DNA from: Seiridium cupressi
Taxonomy: Eukaryota; Ascomycota; Sordariomycetes; Amphisphaeriales; Sporocadaceae
NCBI GenBank assembly: GCA_036674765.1
Contig: JARVKI010000082.1
Location: 1-64,000 of the forward strand
DNA length: 64,000 nt
Direction of reading: 5' to 3'
Position numbers and translations under genes: made by a program. The notes under the pieces were generated by a model, which made no database searches, was not told the DNA's origin, and saw only the letters and a program-made list of their open reading frames with translations. Positions 44,630 to 56,522 of the stretch are shown one piece after another; position 1 is the stretch's first letter; each line of letters starts with the position of its first letter.

Positions 44630-46324
44630 GTCATTTTTCGCACCCGATGTAAGCTATATGTGCAGAATTACCCGCGATTGCTGTATGAGAGTGCAAAGGG
44701 ATTAGACAGGACCACCACACGTCACAATAAAGGAATCACAGACTTCCATGTAACCTTGGTGAAATTACACTGACCAGAGCTGGCTCACAACTCGTCATTC
44801 AGTGGTTTTGTATACTTTGACCAGCAGTGGGCCAATGAGGCATAGGTTTTGTTCTGCGCTAGCGCCAATTGGAATGCCCATTGGCAGGTATCTAGGATAA
44901 TTGGGGAGCCAATCGCATGGAAACTACAATGACATGTACAATGGAAGCTGACGGCAGTTGCGGAACGCACACATGTAATGGCACAGTGACTAATTGGCGT
45001 GTGCTTTCAAAGCATAGATTCGAAAATCAAGGGAGCCAGAACTGTTCCCACTTTACTACCTCTCCATGTCGCCGCGGGAACAGCAACGCCAACGTTTGAT
45101 GCGAAAGTCGCGCCCGCAAGATGTTTGTAGATTTGCTCGAAGTCGAGGTTCCATCGTGACAGCTACTATTGCTTCAATTGGAGACTACGGAGTATACGTG
45201 GAATGGTTTTGCCGTGCCGTATTTGTGAGTCTCCTGAAGCAAACAAGGGAAAGGGCTTGTTTGGCTTTCGGAGAATTCATACAAGCTAGCGGTAGCACAG
45301 CCTACATTGTACACCCAGCACCCTAATTAGTGCCAAAGAGTTGGTGGTGGCCAGGCCATTTGCTCCGGCAGCAAGGAACCGTCACGAACAAATGAAGGGG
45401 CAAATTTATGAAACTACGACTTGGAGGATAGATCTCATAATCGCTCCCTGGGGGTGCTATGGCATGCATGATCTGAAGTCATGATCTACGTCTGGCAGGG
45501 GTTCGTCCACGAGTGAAGGGAACTTGGGACGCTTGGAGATCAGTTCGTGTGGGCCATTCCAGAAGCACCCCAGACGGGCACTTCTAGAGGCCTGGTTGCC
45601 ACGCAAAAGCACGAAGGCTAGCAGTGAGCTGAGACTACTCACACCCATCACCGACGGTCAGACGTATTGCGGAATGTAACCTCGGTGGCATTCTAGCTTA
45701 TCATGCGATATGACAGATTTGGGGAGTTAAAACCTGGCACGACCAGCATAGCGTGGGAAGCTCCGCGGCGTTTCACGTCCACTAGACCCCGGCATCCCCC
45801 AGCAAGTTCAGGTAGTGACACCAGTCAAGCAGTATACTGGTGATTGGCCAATTGACTCACCATCACGGTTCTTCCTCCTTCTCAAAATTACATTCTTCAT
45901 AATGTTCGCGATGTCAACTTAACCTAATTTAAAACCCTTCGAAACACAGGATTCGGCCCACGATTGGCCTCGCGACTGCATTCCCAAGGCTTGGTTTACC
46001 AACAGCCAAGGTCATCATGAGACGAGTTTCAGAACTAACTCCCCACCTGAGCCACCACCACGGCCTCAATCATGCGTTTGCAACACAGAGACATCTGTAG
46101 TCTGGACATCGTCATCGAGGGTTCGTTTTTATATATAGACATGATCGTTGGGCCATGTCGCAGATCCCCTCCACCTCATGCAGCCACGCAATTGTCCGTA
46201 AATCGCTGGCTTGCATTCATTCAGTTCTACGCATCTATTATCTAACGCCCACACACGTTCGTTCCCTTCCCATATACGTCCGCTTCGACCACCTTCGCCA
46301 AATTTCAGGGCCATCTACAACGCC
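44630..46324. other. Intergenic; promoter of the small secreted protein
   Basis: No gene recognised across 1.7 kb. A TATATA stretch at about 46130-46137 lies 190 bp before the next ATG and a C-rich leader follows. Confidence 0.45.
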
Positions 46325-46690
46325 ATGAGGCTCTTCGCATCATTCGCTCTCGGCATCTCCCTTGCCCTAGCGGCGTCAGTCGACTTGAGCAGAACCACCC
46401 ATCGGTCAGGTCGGAGAGCAAACATTGAGGGCTGTGGTCGAGAGACAGTCAGTCGATGCATCACAGCTACGGGTCTAGATGGACCAACGTGCTTTGCGCA
46501 CGTATGCACGAGCACACAGGACGCAGAGCTAAGGCGGCGCCAAGATAATTCCGACGGGGATGACGAAACGGATTTCAGCATAGAAAAAGCCGACGACACA
46601 CCGGCGTCTTGTACCGAGGATAATCTTTTAGACTGCGCCGTCAGTCAATGGAAAAATCCAGATATATGCTTTCAAGAATTGTGTTTATAA
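46325..46690 (+). CDS. Small secreted protein with two C4 repeats and Arg-rich processing sites
   Basis: 121 residues, no intron. A signal peptide (MRLFASFALGISLALA) is followed by a pro-region ending in RR (30-31). Repeat 1 has Cys37, 45, 56, 61. A linker with RRR (70-72) and an acidic stretch (DNSDGDDETD) comes next, and then repeat 2 with Cys96, 104, 115, 120. Both repeats have the same C-x7-C-x10-C-x4-C spacing, and the second ends one residue before the C-terminus. Dibasic and tribasic sites are typical Kex2 cleavage points in the secretory path. Candidate effector-like or processed peptide precursor. The family is not recognised and the function unknown. The ATG follows an in-frame upstream open stretch without its own signal peptide. 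Confidence 0.75.
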   Translation: MRLFASFALGISLALAASVDLSRTTHRSGRRANIEGCGRETVSRCITATGLDGPTCFAHVCTSTQDAELRRRQDNSDGDDETDFSIEKADDTPASCTEDNLLDCAVSQWKNPDICFQELCL

Positions 46691-47787
46691 GATAAGGCTA
46701 GAGTGCCAGGCACGCCAAGAGAAGGACCCACGACTGGGTTGTAGCGGATTCATGGGTTGGAGTCGACCAGTCGCACTGGACTTTGCTCGTCTATATCCCC
46801 ATCCTGGGTACTTTGACGGATGGCTGCATATGTATTCAAGAGGTTCAGGCAGGCATATTGAACCATGGTTTCGAGATTCCGTCTAAACCGAAGTCTGGTA
46901 GAACGAGCGCAGCTTCGGTACTATGACTTCTTATGTGTACATGATATTATAGAATATGAACAGCCAAGTGTACGATGGTTATTGTATATAACGGCAGAAG
47001 AGCAATCATCTACTTGGTACCCCAGCACAGATTTCAAACTAGACCCTCACTACTCACCAAACGCAAATGAATAGGCGGTGACCTTTGATATTTGACGACT
47101 CCTGATTTGTCAATCAGAATCGACCTGGCCATCGGAAAACTTCGTATTCAAGACAGCTACATGTTTCCACAGTCGCTTGTACAGTTTTGCCTGGGTTTAA
47201 ACGATTCAGGACCTAGCACTAGCTGGCGCTTTGGGGGGAGGCCGCTGGATCGCATGCTACGTTGGCAGAGAAACACCCTTGTCAATCCTAAGAGGACCGT
47301 TCCCCGTACTTCCGGTTCCATCACATTACGCAGCGACCCGGCACTGACATCATCCAGTATGAAAGAGGCTTTCCAAGGATCCAGTGTTGAGGGTGATGAG
47401 CAGCCAAAAGGAAATCACCATGAAGACTGGAGGTTGTTAAGAGTATTCGTTCTTGATGCAAGTGTGGGGGGCCTTACAGCGGGTTGCATTCGTAGTTGCT
47501 TTACTTGTGCACGATAGAACTCGCGGCTAAAGATCGCCATCTCGATGCAATTCTCACTTATGACTGCTATACTTTGTGTTGTCACTGTTGCCGAAGCGGC
47601 TGGCATCTATACGTCCAGACACTGCACATAGCGATCTAGCATGCGCTATACGGAAAACAAATTCAGCATCCAAGCATTACCAAGGCATACAAAATCAACC
47701 ACTACCCACATTTAAAACATCAAACAGTCGCTTGGTCGCATGTACTCATACATTGCTGCATATTTTTACTGCTGTCCCTCCTAAGCA
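46691..47787. other. Intergenic
   Basis: No recognised gene. A 141-codon plus-strand ORF (47092-47517) has no domain I can name. Confidence 0.4.
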
Positions 47788-48803
47788 CTAAGAGTACCAA
47801 TATTTTGGAGTCCAGTTGACATAGTCCGGCGTGATTTGTTTGATATTTGCGACACCAATATTGGCTCGGTCACCAGCAATCTCAGTCTTCAGGATTCTGA
47901 TCACCTTCTCAACACCGGGCTGGCCATAGACATTCGAGAACATGAATAGCCGTCCGACGCCCACAGCTTTCACTCCGAGGGAGAGGAGCTTCAGCGCGTC
48001 CGTGCCATATCGCACGCCGCCATCAGCTAGAACCTCGGCTCATGGAAGATGGATGGGTCTTTCTCGTAAATCTCCAGCGCAACCTCGGGAGGTGATGGCG
48101 ATCCATCCAAGTTGCGACCACCATGGTTAGAGAGGATGATCAGGGGAATGGCTTTTTGATTAGCATCATCGTTGCTCAATTTGAGCTGTGCAAAGAGTGT
48201 TTGATTTGCTTGAGCGCCAGCAGCGATTTCCTCCATCTTGAGACTGGAGTAACGAGAGGGCTATAGGATTGGTCAGTAAGCCATCCCAACATTCCCACTA
48301 GCAACGTAGAAAATACCGCCTGCTCCCGCTCCCTTGACCAAGTTGAGCTCTACTGCAGGATGTCTCATAGCCGCTTTTGCACAAGGGATGATATAGAAAG
48401 GAGCAAAGAAGTTGTACCCCAGAATGGTCGTCCTACTCATGTCACACCCGTTTTTGCTACCTGGCTTCTTCATACATACTCACTGGAAAGTGTTCTTAAG
48501 GTTGGTGATATCAATCATCATTCTAGGCTTGAATCAATATCTGTTATAGACCTCAAGGTTATTCCTGTACGACCACTCGCCACCTGCGCCGTCGCGATAG
48601 TACGTGTAGTTGACAATTGGCAGATAGTTCCTGACAGCCCATTCGAAATCAGGCAAGCCGACCATATCATCGAGGTCCGGAAGCTAGCCGACTGGGGAAT
48701 CGTAGCCGATGGCATCGAGGAGACCAGTATCTGGCTCGTTGAAGAAAGGTCGTGAAGCCAAGGCGCCGGCCATGCATACCGCGAGAACGATTGCTTGCCG
48801 CAT
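47788..48803 (-). pseudogene. Secreted FMN-dependent alpha-hydroxy-acid oxidase, decayed
   Basis: Remnant of a lactate-oxidase/cytochrome-b2-like flavoprotein with a signal peptide (MRQAIVLAVCMAGALA) starting at 48803. I can follow GLLDAIGYDSPVG, a TAG at 48684-48686, then LPDLDDMVGLPDFEWAVRNY and GGEWSYRNNLEVYNRY. A TGA at 48534-48536 is where Trp is usual (RYWFKPR). Then TTILGYNFFAPFYIIPCAK, GAGAGGIFYV and NQTLFAQLKLSNDDA follow. Most of the FMN-barrel centre is missing before ILSNHGGRNLDGSPSP. A frameshift precedes VRYGTDALKLLSLGVKAVG. The end (YVNWTPKYWYS) is intact. Not functional. Confidence 0.8.
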
Positions 48804-49941
48804 GATAAGAAGGGATGACTTATAACGATCAGGTAAAGTAACGACGTAAAGAACGATCGATTTGAGTAAAGTAAACTGAAAGGGCCCCTCGACGTGGACA
48901 GCGTGATTATTATATCGCTTCCACCTTCTCGACTAGGTCTAGTGGAAACTGTTCCTGATCACCCACGTGATGACTTTGCGGCAGAATGGGTTACAAAATC
49001 GATTATCTCGGATTCCTTCGTGGATATCCCTGTGGTCGTATTCCTTTCCTCAACCCAAGACCTTTCCTTTAGCCCTAGACCACAGAACCTTATATATGGA
49101 TTAGCGGACAGTATAGCTTGGCGGCATGGGTTGTGGAAATTCCCGTATACCTAGCTGCCGTAATGGGGCTGATCGGCGCATAGCTCCAACGGTTATCAGA
49201 CCGGGATCGGACTAAAGTGGGTATCCATCCAGCATCCGGCTCGTCAATCAGGAGATTAATTTCTGTTCCATTTGCCGAGTGACTGCAGCAGTATTTCATT
49301 GACGCCATATATGGGATCAACATGCAGCCAAGCCGGACAAACGTGACGTTCTCGCCACTCGGAAGCAACCGAGTTGCAACACCATCATTCGATTCCATGA
49401 TCAATAACCAGCTAAATCCAAGCCCAATTCCCTGGATGGGTATCATTGGACCATCTAATCGTTCATCTCGAGGCGTGAGCTTGTCCTCTTGTATGGAAAA
49501 GCCAAGCGCCAAGCGCCGTTGCTGCACTGAAGGATTCGCGCCACACTCAACCTTATCTTCTCAGCATTGTCAAGCCGAATGATACTTAAGAAGCAAGTCA
49601 GCTTAGCCTTTCGAGACCATTAATTTCCAAACATGTCCCATTCGCATGTGCGATTTATCCTTCTGAGATTGGTTAGCTTATCACCTGTTTCCGCAGCAGT
49701 TTGCGGCCATATGAGGCGTACAATGGGAACTTGGGCAGGCATCGTGGGCCGTACCTATTATTGATGACACATATTGGTGACATCTTCTCTCCTCAGATTC
49801 AGATTGACTTCGTCTGTTTCGTCATTTCCCTATGAAGATGTCAAATTGCGCTGTTTTGTTGTGGATCTCATCTTAAGCTCCTGGCCAAACTACTGGGCCA
49901 ACTAATATGAGAACCATCATTATTTTCATAGCCATTAGAAC
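48804..49941. other. Intergenic
   Basis: No coding region recognised. It contains the promoter side of the oxidase relic and the 5-prime flank of the DUF3176 gene. Confidence 0.45.
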
Positions 49942-52218
49942 ATGGGCTTTTCCCGATCTCCGGACTCTGTCGAAGTCATCCATAACTCTGTTCCATTAGC
50001 CATGGTACACAGTACTCGAGCACTGCCTCATGTTTCGGGTGAATCTCAACCAGCAGTACCTACCCAACCAGTTACACTAGGTATACAGATGGCAATAAAA
50101 ACCTCGGTTCCCGGGCCTCCACCAATGTTCAGTGCCAGAAATCCAATACCATCAGTAACCGACGCAAATGACATGGAGACGATTCAGAAAACTAAATGCG
50201 ATGCGTCTAATCCCTCCACAGGCGAGGCTGGTTCAAGTGCAAGAACGTGCCTGTTCAACGGGGCAGTGGACTTGAAGACATGTCTGACAGTCAACAAGGC
50301 ACGAACAGCATCCAAGAGCCAATGCTTTACCTTTTTCGACAAGTGGTGGTACTGGGAAATTGCAGTAAGCAAATCACAACGCTATTTTATCCCCTCTGTA
50401 GCACGTTTCAGGAGGTACGGCTTGCTGCTTAAGCGTTTTTTTACTCTTGACAAATGGCTGTTAAGTCCCGATAACTCACCAAGCATGCTCGGGAATGATA
50501 TTGTTAACCCCAGTGTTATAGTATGGTGTTTTTGGCATTGTAATACTGGTGGGAGCTATCATTCTGCTTACCCGTATCGATGGATTGGCGCTCGCGGACT
50601 GGCACTTCCGTCTTCAGCCTACTACTTTGCTAGCAGCATGCATGACGGTGTCCAAGTCAGCCTTCCTAGTAATCATTACGGAATGTTTCGGGCAAGCAGA
50701 GTGGTTGCGATTTGCGCGTTCCCCTTTGCCTCTGACTTGGTTCCAAACTACGACGAGGCGACACGGGGTCCATATGGTTCATTGTCACTCCTGATGCGAG
50801 GGCCCAGAGTCGGTAGCCTCGCACTTTCCGGTGCTTTTTTAATGTTACTGGCGTTGAGCTTGGACGCCTTCGCGCAGCAAGTGGTAAAATATAACACGCG
50901 GCGAGCTGTAGTGCCTGAAGGTATCGCAACATTGTCGTTGGTACAGAATCTGACCCACTTTGACCACAACAACATGGAAGGCGGCATCTTGAACGGCATA
51001 TATCAAGAAACTTTACCTCACAGCACATATAGATGCAGCACTGGTGATTGTGAATGGCCAGCGCCATTAGCGACACTCGGTGTTTGTAGTCGATGCAGGA
51101 ACATTACTACCCTCGTGTCTCCATCCTGCTCCGCAGCTTTAGGCCCATTGCAGCCAAGCAACAACGATATGGATGCATGGTCGTTCCAGACCACGAACTG
51201 TTCATGTTCGATTAACGAAGACATAAATTTACTTGTCTACATTCAGCATTTATAATTTCCACCCAGGAATGGCCGACCGGCAGAATTCACGAGCCAATGG
51301 ACGCAATATAAGATCATGTCTCCGCCGGTTGAAAGTGATCTTTGTGCTCTCATTAGCGATGGAGACAGATGGATTGCTACGATGTTATCGTATGCCACCA
51401 CATACAGCAGTGACACAAACCCTTTACCGCCTATCACAGTGGAGTTGTTAGAGCCATCTCTGTACGCCTGTGGATTATACTGGTGCGCACAAATATATGA
51501 TTCTCCCGTTGCAGTCGACGGCATGGCGCCTAGCAATACTTCGGCAGACTTTCGGCCTTCAGCACTGCAGGGGCCTGAAGGGGACATAACGGTGGAATCA
51601 TCAACGGGATTATTGAATGTCCTTCATGCCCAATCTTCGGACGTGGCCGAGTTCCCGTCCTCAGTAAATCCCAACTTCACGGTCAAAGCCAACTCACATC
51701 TCGTTTTGACAAGATACTTGGAAGATCTGTTCAATATCAGTCAGTCCAACGGAAATGACGCATTCGCCGTTTTTTCTGAGCCGCAATTCGGGTTGGCTGG
51801 TATTATTGATGCTATTTATATGAATGGCGAGGACTCTAGCGACACTTTCGCAAGAATCGCTCGTGGTATGACAGAGCAAATCCGAAGCAGCATGTCTAGT
51901 TATGTCGCCGCTGGTAACTCGTTCCGTCCGGAAACTTATATCGATATAGAGTGGCCCTGGATGGCGTTCCCTATAGGTGTGTTCGTCCTAGCCACCGTGC
52001 TGCTTACCACATCCATCTTTGCTAGTAGAAGCTCCAAAGGGACATATCATCGCGTGTGGAAATCCTCTACGCTTTCCCTACTCCTACACAATCTCGAAGA
52101 TGTACATGTTGATAAATCCGCCCTGGCAGGGCTCCAAGAATTGAAGTGTTTTGCCGAGTCGCTGGAAGTAAAGCTATCAAACAGAGACAGTGTTGACATG
52201 CGTTTTGTAAGGGAGTAA
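49942..52218 (+). pseudogene. DUF3176 membrane protein with a frameshift and a stop
   Basis: Large fungal DUF3176-type membrane protein of unknown role. The N-terminus is open from ATG 49942 to WWYWEIA. A 157-nt intron (50365-50521) follows. The next frame gives GVFGIVILVGAIILLTRIDG, DWHFRLQPTTLLAACMTVSK and FARSPLPLTWFQ. At about 50747 one base seems lost, and the frame then reads YDEATRGPYGSLSLLMR and SLALSGAFLMLLALSLDAFAQQ. A TAA at 51253-51255 interrupts before the C-terminal domain, which resumes in the same frame and ends with a membrane segment (WPWMAFPIGVFVLATVLLTT). Two lesions in an otherwise conserved gene: a recent pseudogene or sequence errors. Confidence 0.75.
50365..50521 (+). 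repeat. 157-nt intron, candidate introner-like element (copy B)
   Basis: Starts GTAAGCAA and ends GTTATAG. It contains ATAACTCACC-AAGCATGCTCG at 50471-50491. It aligns end to end with the MFS intron at 37482-37637: same length within one base, the same 3-prime block 30-31 nt from the acceptor, and a shared TCTTGA and TAACC box. Confidence 0.6.
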
Positions 52219-52898
52219 GAGTATGTTCAGTAACAACGAAACCAAAGTTATCGTAGAAGTGAACACTTTGTATTCAGATATGGGTTTAGACAGGAGGGGT
52301 TCATGTTTCACCTGACCAGGCTACTGGGCAATATTGAAAGTTGAGGGGTGATTGTATATCTACCAAGTTGGTCTAAGGGCTCTTTGGTCATACTCATTAA
52401 TCAGTCATTCCTATCGAAATCCACGTTCATGGTTATTCGACCCTATGAATTATACTAGTCTATGCTATAAGGTTAAATTGGTTGGTACTCGCGTGATGTC
52501 ATACCGATTTATTGGTCAATAATGCTTGCTATGCCTTGCAGCATGAGCGTCGCATTGGGGGTTGGAAAGCTTGACGTAGGCTGGGAGTGGGTAGGCCAAG
52601 CGTGGGAGATTTGAGGTGCAGACCTATGTACCGGTATGGCGTTTTGCACAATAATTTATCTTAACTCCGCTGCAACACAGCCCCGGCAAGCCACGGCCAC
52701 CTCGCACTTTGCTACTGGACCAGCCACAAACCTCCAAGCAATCTCTTTGCGAGCTTGTATTCGGCCGGCATATCTTGCAAGACACAGCTGCCCAGGACTA
52801 CCAGGGTTCGGTAAAATGTTGGTACTGCTCGCATTTAGATCGACGCTGTCTGTATCGGCCAAGATGATGACAACGAAAGAGGCCATCAAGTCAAATTT
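52219..52898. other. Intergenic
   Basis: No gene recognised. A minus-strand ORF of 89 codons here overlaps the start of the HET relic and shows no domain. Confidence 0.4.
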
Positions 52899-54168
52899 AT
52901 GCCCCAAATAGACTCGCAGGCACAATCAGACTTCATCTATATTGGCGAGCACTGCGGTGGAAGTCGGGAAATCTTCGAGGCCCTCGAATTGTCGCAATAT
53001 TATAACGGGCCTCGCTCAGCTGATTCACCGGTTAACGGTATAGAGGCGAAGGCATGGCATGACCTCATGGCGCGCAGTATTTCAGTCGACTATGGATTCT
53101 TCAAGAGATTGCTTTGGCTCATCAGGCATTTGTCATGTGTGGTAATAATTTGGTCCGATGGAGAAGCTTTGTCGACTATAGCGCAGTACGAAACCGTGCG
53201 TATGCGGAACGACCGCCCTCAATCTTCAGATGCGACCTAACCCTTTGTATCTCTGCTGGCAAATAGCTCTCTCTACTCGACAACGTGCGGCACGCTAACA
53301 TAAGGAGACCCAAGAGACAAGGTCTACGGACTGTTGGGCCTGTTGCCCAGGAGGTGCATAGGAACCATCATGGCTGACTAAGCTATCTCAGTTGAAGATA
53401 CGTACATCTCGCTAGCGTTGGAACTGGCATGTAGTTACGGCTGGCGGGCTGTACTTGCATGTGCTGGATCAAAGCATCGTTCTCTGCTCTCTTCGCCTTC
53501 CTGGGTGCCTGACTGGAGCATCGACGGTACTGCGAATGTCGACCTTATACAGGAGCTCCAAGTAAAATCCCAAGATCCAAGGAGTGTGGTAGTCGGTCGG
53601 AAAAGGCCCCGTTAAACTGATGAAACGCCCGGGGGATAATAGCCAATGGTCTCTGCTGAACACGGCCTGCAATGAACCTGTCAGCTATCTTTGTTTCCTT
53701 AATACGTCTGAGCTATTCGCGGAGTATTCTTTGAAAACAATTACTTGGCGTCAAACGAACGACATTCCCTGGATGACGAAGGGAAATACGCCGATTTATG
53801 GCCTTCCGAATTCAAGTGGGACTCTTTATCTGACTCTGCATTCCCACCAGGATCTGTCGGACTCATCACCGAAAACGTTATATGAAGTCAGCGAAACCCA
53901 AAGCAATGGTAGTGTCTGTGTACCGGTGAACACTGCCATCAAAGCGTTCCCTCTCAGTTTGGCTAAGATCAAAACGTGGTACGTAATTGATCTGCATGCC
54001 TCCCAAGGGCCGAGAATTACGCCGGCTGACAAATATAGTGCATTCGATAACGCTACCCTTCGCATAAACCAGCCGCCATCACAGACAATCACAACATATT
54101 CCCTAACAACATCCTTTATGGTGAGTATCAACGAGTTATTCGTTCTGCACCGGCTGCGGAGTGGATGA
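52899..54168 (+). pseudogene. HET-type gene relic, N-terminus missing
   Basis: Remnant of a heterokaryon-incompatibility-type protein. Readable parts: SDFIYIGEHCGGSREIFEAL, DPRDKVYGLLGLL, ISVEDTYISLALELACSYGW and SWVPDWSI, then a C-terminal region (53620-54168) one frame over. At least three in-frame TAA codons (53238, 53301, about 53382) and one frameshift break it, and the N-terminal HET motif is absent. Different in sequence from the HET relic near 13 kb. Confidence 0.75.
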
Positions 54169-54841
54169 AGAACTCTGGAAGCGCAAGTTTGAGTCAATGC
54201 CCATGAAGCAGCGGAAGTCTATGACCTTTAGACAATTCGCTGCTAATGACCTATGTTGAAGATTAGTCGTGCGCCGATTTGCACTCCGCGAGCAACTGAT
54301 TTGATATTGTGTGATCTAACACATTCGTATAGTGAAAGGCCTCATGTCAGATAGAGCTAGATACTTGCTTGAATACAAGAGCCGTGTAACTGGTTACGGA
54401 CGTGCCTTCGCTCCTATCAATGCGAGTGCGACAGAAGCTTGATAACACCCATTAGAGTTATAAGCCTTCATTTCATGTTCTATAGGCTTTCGAGGGCTGG
54501 GGAACATTTAGAAAATTTAAAAAGTCTTTACGGGCACTGCTCATGGTTCCATTTAGGCGAGTAACAAAACACCTAGTATAGGTCTGGAGATGTGAATCCC
54601 TGTAGCAAACTTAATACAGTACATTGATACACTAAAATTAGTGCATGTAACATATTTACCGGAATGAGTAGTTACCCTGTTCGTTTTATTAAATAACGGA
54701 CTTCTGTCAGTCTATTATCAGGTCTTTTTTTCCATTCCTCCTTAGCTCCCATCCATCTCTACTCCTTATATTTCAACGTTCGGTACACTTTGTGAGCCCA
54801 CTCCATATTACACATTACTCTCCAGATTATATGCTCAAAAA
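54169..54841. other. Intergenic, AT-rich
   Basis: No gene recognised. 3-prime flank of the GPI-type gene on the minus strand. Confidence 0.45.
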
Positions 54842-55274
54842 CTATGCCAAGTATGCAATGACAGCAGCTAGAGCCAAAACCCCACCACCGTTGCTGACCA
54901 TCTTTTTGCCTCCGGATACAGTGACGGGGAAGGTCGAGGACGGCTGCATAGCCGTCGCGGTGGGCTTTGTTGCCCCCGTGCCAGCGTACGACGTCGCATT
55001 TCCAGAGCTGGCTGACGCGGAGCTTATGATAGTGAGTGCGGGAGCGGTGCAGGGAGTTGTGGGCACATCCGAGCGTGTAACGACGTCGGGGGTCGTGGCG
55101 GTGATGCTCGGACAGGCGCTACAGACGACGGTGGTGCTGATACTTGCGTCGGTGGCGGCAGCGAGGGAGGCTATTCAAAAGGATTAGTAAATCTAGACTG
55201 AAGTTGGGGTCCTTTTCTTTTTAATAGGAGTACGACTTACCACCGAGCACAGCAATAATAGCGAAGGACTTCAT
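54842..55274 (-). CDS. Small Ser/Thr-rich GPI-anchored protein
   Basis: Predicted cell-surface protein of 120 residues. Exons: 55274-55241 and 55170-54842, with one 70-nt intron (GTAAGT donor, phase 1). The start MKSFAIIAVLGASLAA is a signal peptide. The mature part has four cysteines (CSACPS..TTPC) and is rich in Ser, Thr, Ala and Gly. The hydrophobic C-terminus after VSNGGG (VLALAAVIAYLA) is a GPI-attachment signal. The family resembles small fungal GPI proteins of unknown role. A longer plus-strand ORF over the same bases is a shadow. Confidence 0.8.
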
Positions 55275-56522
55275 GGTGATATAGTTGGTAATGACTGTAG
55301 TTTCCAAACGCAAGTCGAATTGGTGAAGGAGAGGCAAACAATTGTATGTCAAAAAGGAATTATTAGTACGAGACTTATGGTACAACAAAGTTGTTAGAAA
55401 ATTCCCACATCACACAGGAACGAAGGGGGGGGCAATTACATAAAGTTTAACTTTTACCCCTTACCCCCAAGACACTACACGGAGTAATTCGAGGCCAATT
55501 CCTCCACAGAAGCGACGCTAACAACACATGACTGGTCCTGGAAATGACTATACACAGGGGGACCGCTCGGGCCAAAAAGCCTCCGGGTCCAGCGCAGATT
55601 ACACATTTCCTCTCTTCGAGGATTTCTTCATCTGCACGACTTGACTGTCAGGTCATTGTGATATGCAGTCCGACTAAAAGAGAGTGTCATATTCCATATG
55701 AGGGAACAGCGTGAAGCTCTGGATCATCGGCTCACAGCATCTCCGGCCAGCGTAGATTATCTGCTACTTCGCCTCTAGTTCGTGGCCACCAGGTTAGCCT
55801 CGTTCCAGTATGTCGCTCATATTGAAGGGCGGGCGTAGGCGCGGGCGAGGCAAGAATCAAATCTTACTCTAGTCTCCACGTGGAGAGAGCCCAAGAGTCC
55901 TAAAACGGTGCAAGATGACCGCGGCAGTTAGAATTGCCTGTCAGTAAGCTTATTCACAATAGACTTTCCATGACGTGGGGATACCATCGGCAAGCCTCGC
56001 TCCGTTATTATAGAAAGTGATGAGCGCTCCAGGATACTAGTTCGGGACCTGAGCTAAGCCCGAAATCCCCACGGCTGTCAGGGCATCCGATTGCCCACGA
56101 TCGACTAAAGAGTTCGGATGGTTCCATTCCCGGCGCTCGCTAGCTCGGCAAGCAGAGCGGAGGCGCTAGTCTCAGAGACCCCGCGATGGGCGCCTGAGAC
56201 TAGAAGGAGATTATTGAAAGACTCGTGGAGATGATCGTTCTGGTACCTTTGGAATGTGCCGGTCTTGACTTTCTGGCAGTAGCGCCGCACCTCGACAGGC
56301 GTGCTTTCTTAAACGTAATGAATATTGCAAAACGACGATCGTTCTAGGCGCAATATGGCGAAGGACGTACATCTCCCATATTTCCAGTATGCGCGAGGGC
56401 TTATAATAACACCGCTCGCCCGTCCAGATAGCTGTATATTCGAAGCATCACTTTAGTTACCTCTCTAACCTAATATCTAATTCGACCACTATTACCCAGT
56501 GTACTTAACTCATTTCTTCATA
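55275..56522. other. Intergenic
   Basis: Promoters of the GPI gene (minus) and the Rds1-like gene (plus). No coding region recognised. Confidence 0.5.

Noticed and set aside
54792..55187. 131-codon plus-strand ORF
   Set aside because: Opposite the GPI-anchored gene, whose signal peptide, intron and GPI tail explain the coding signal better.
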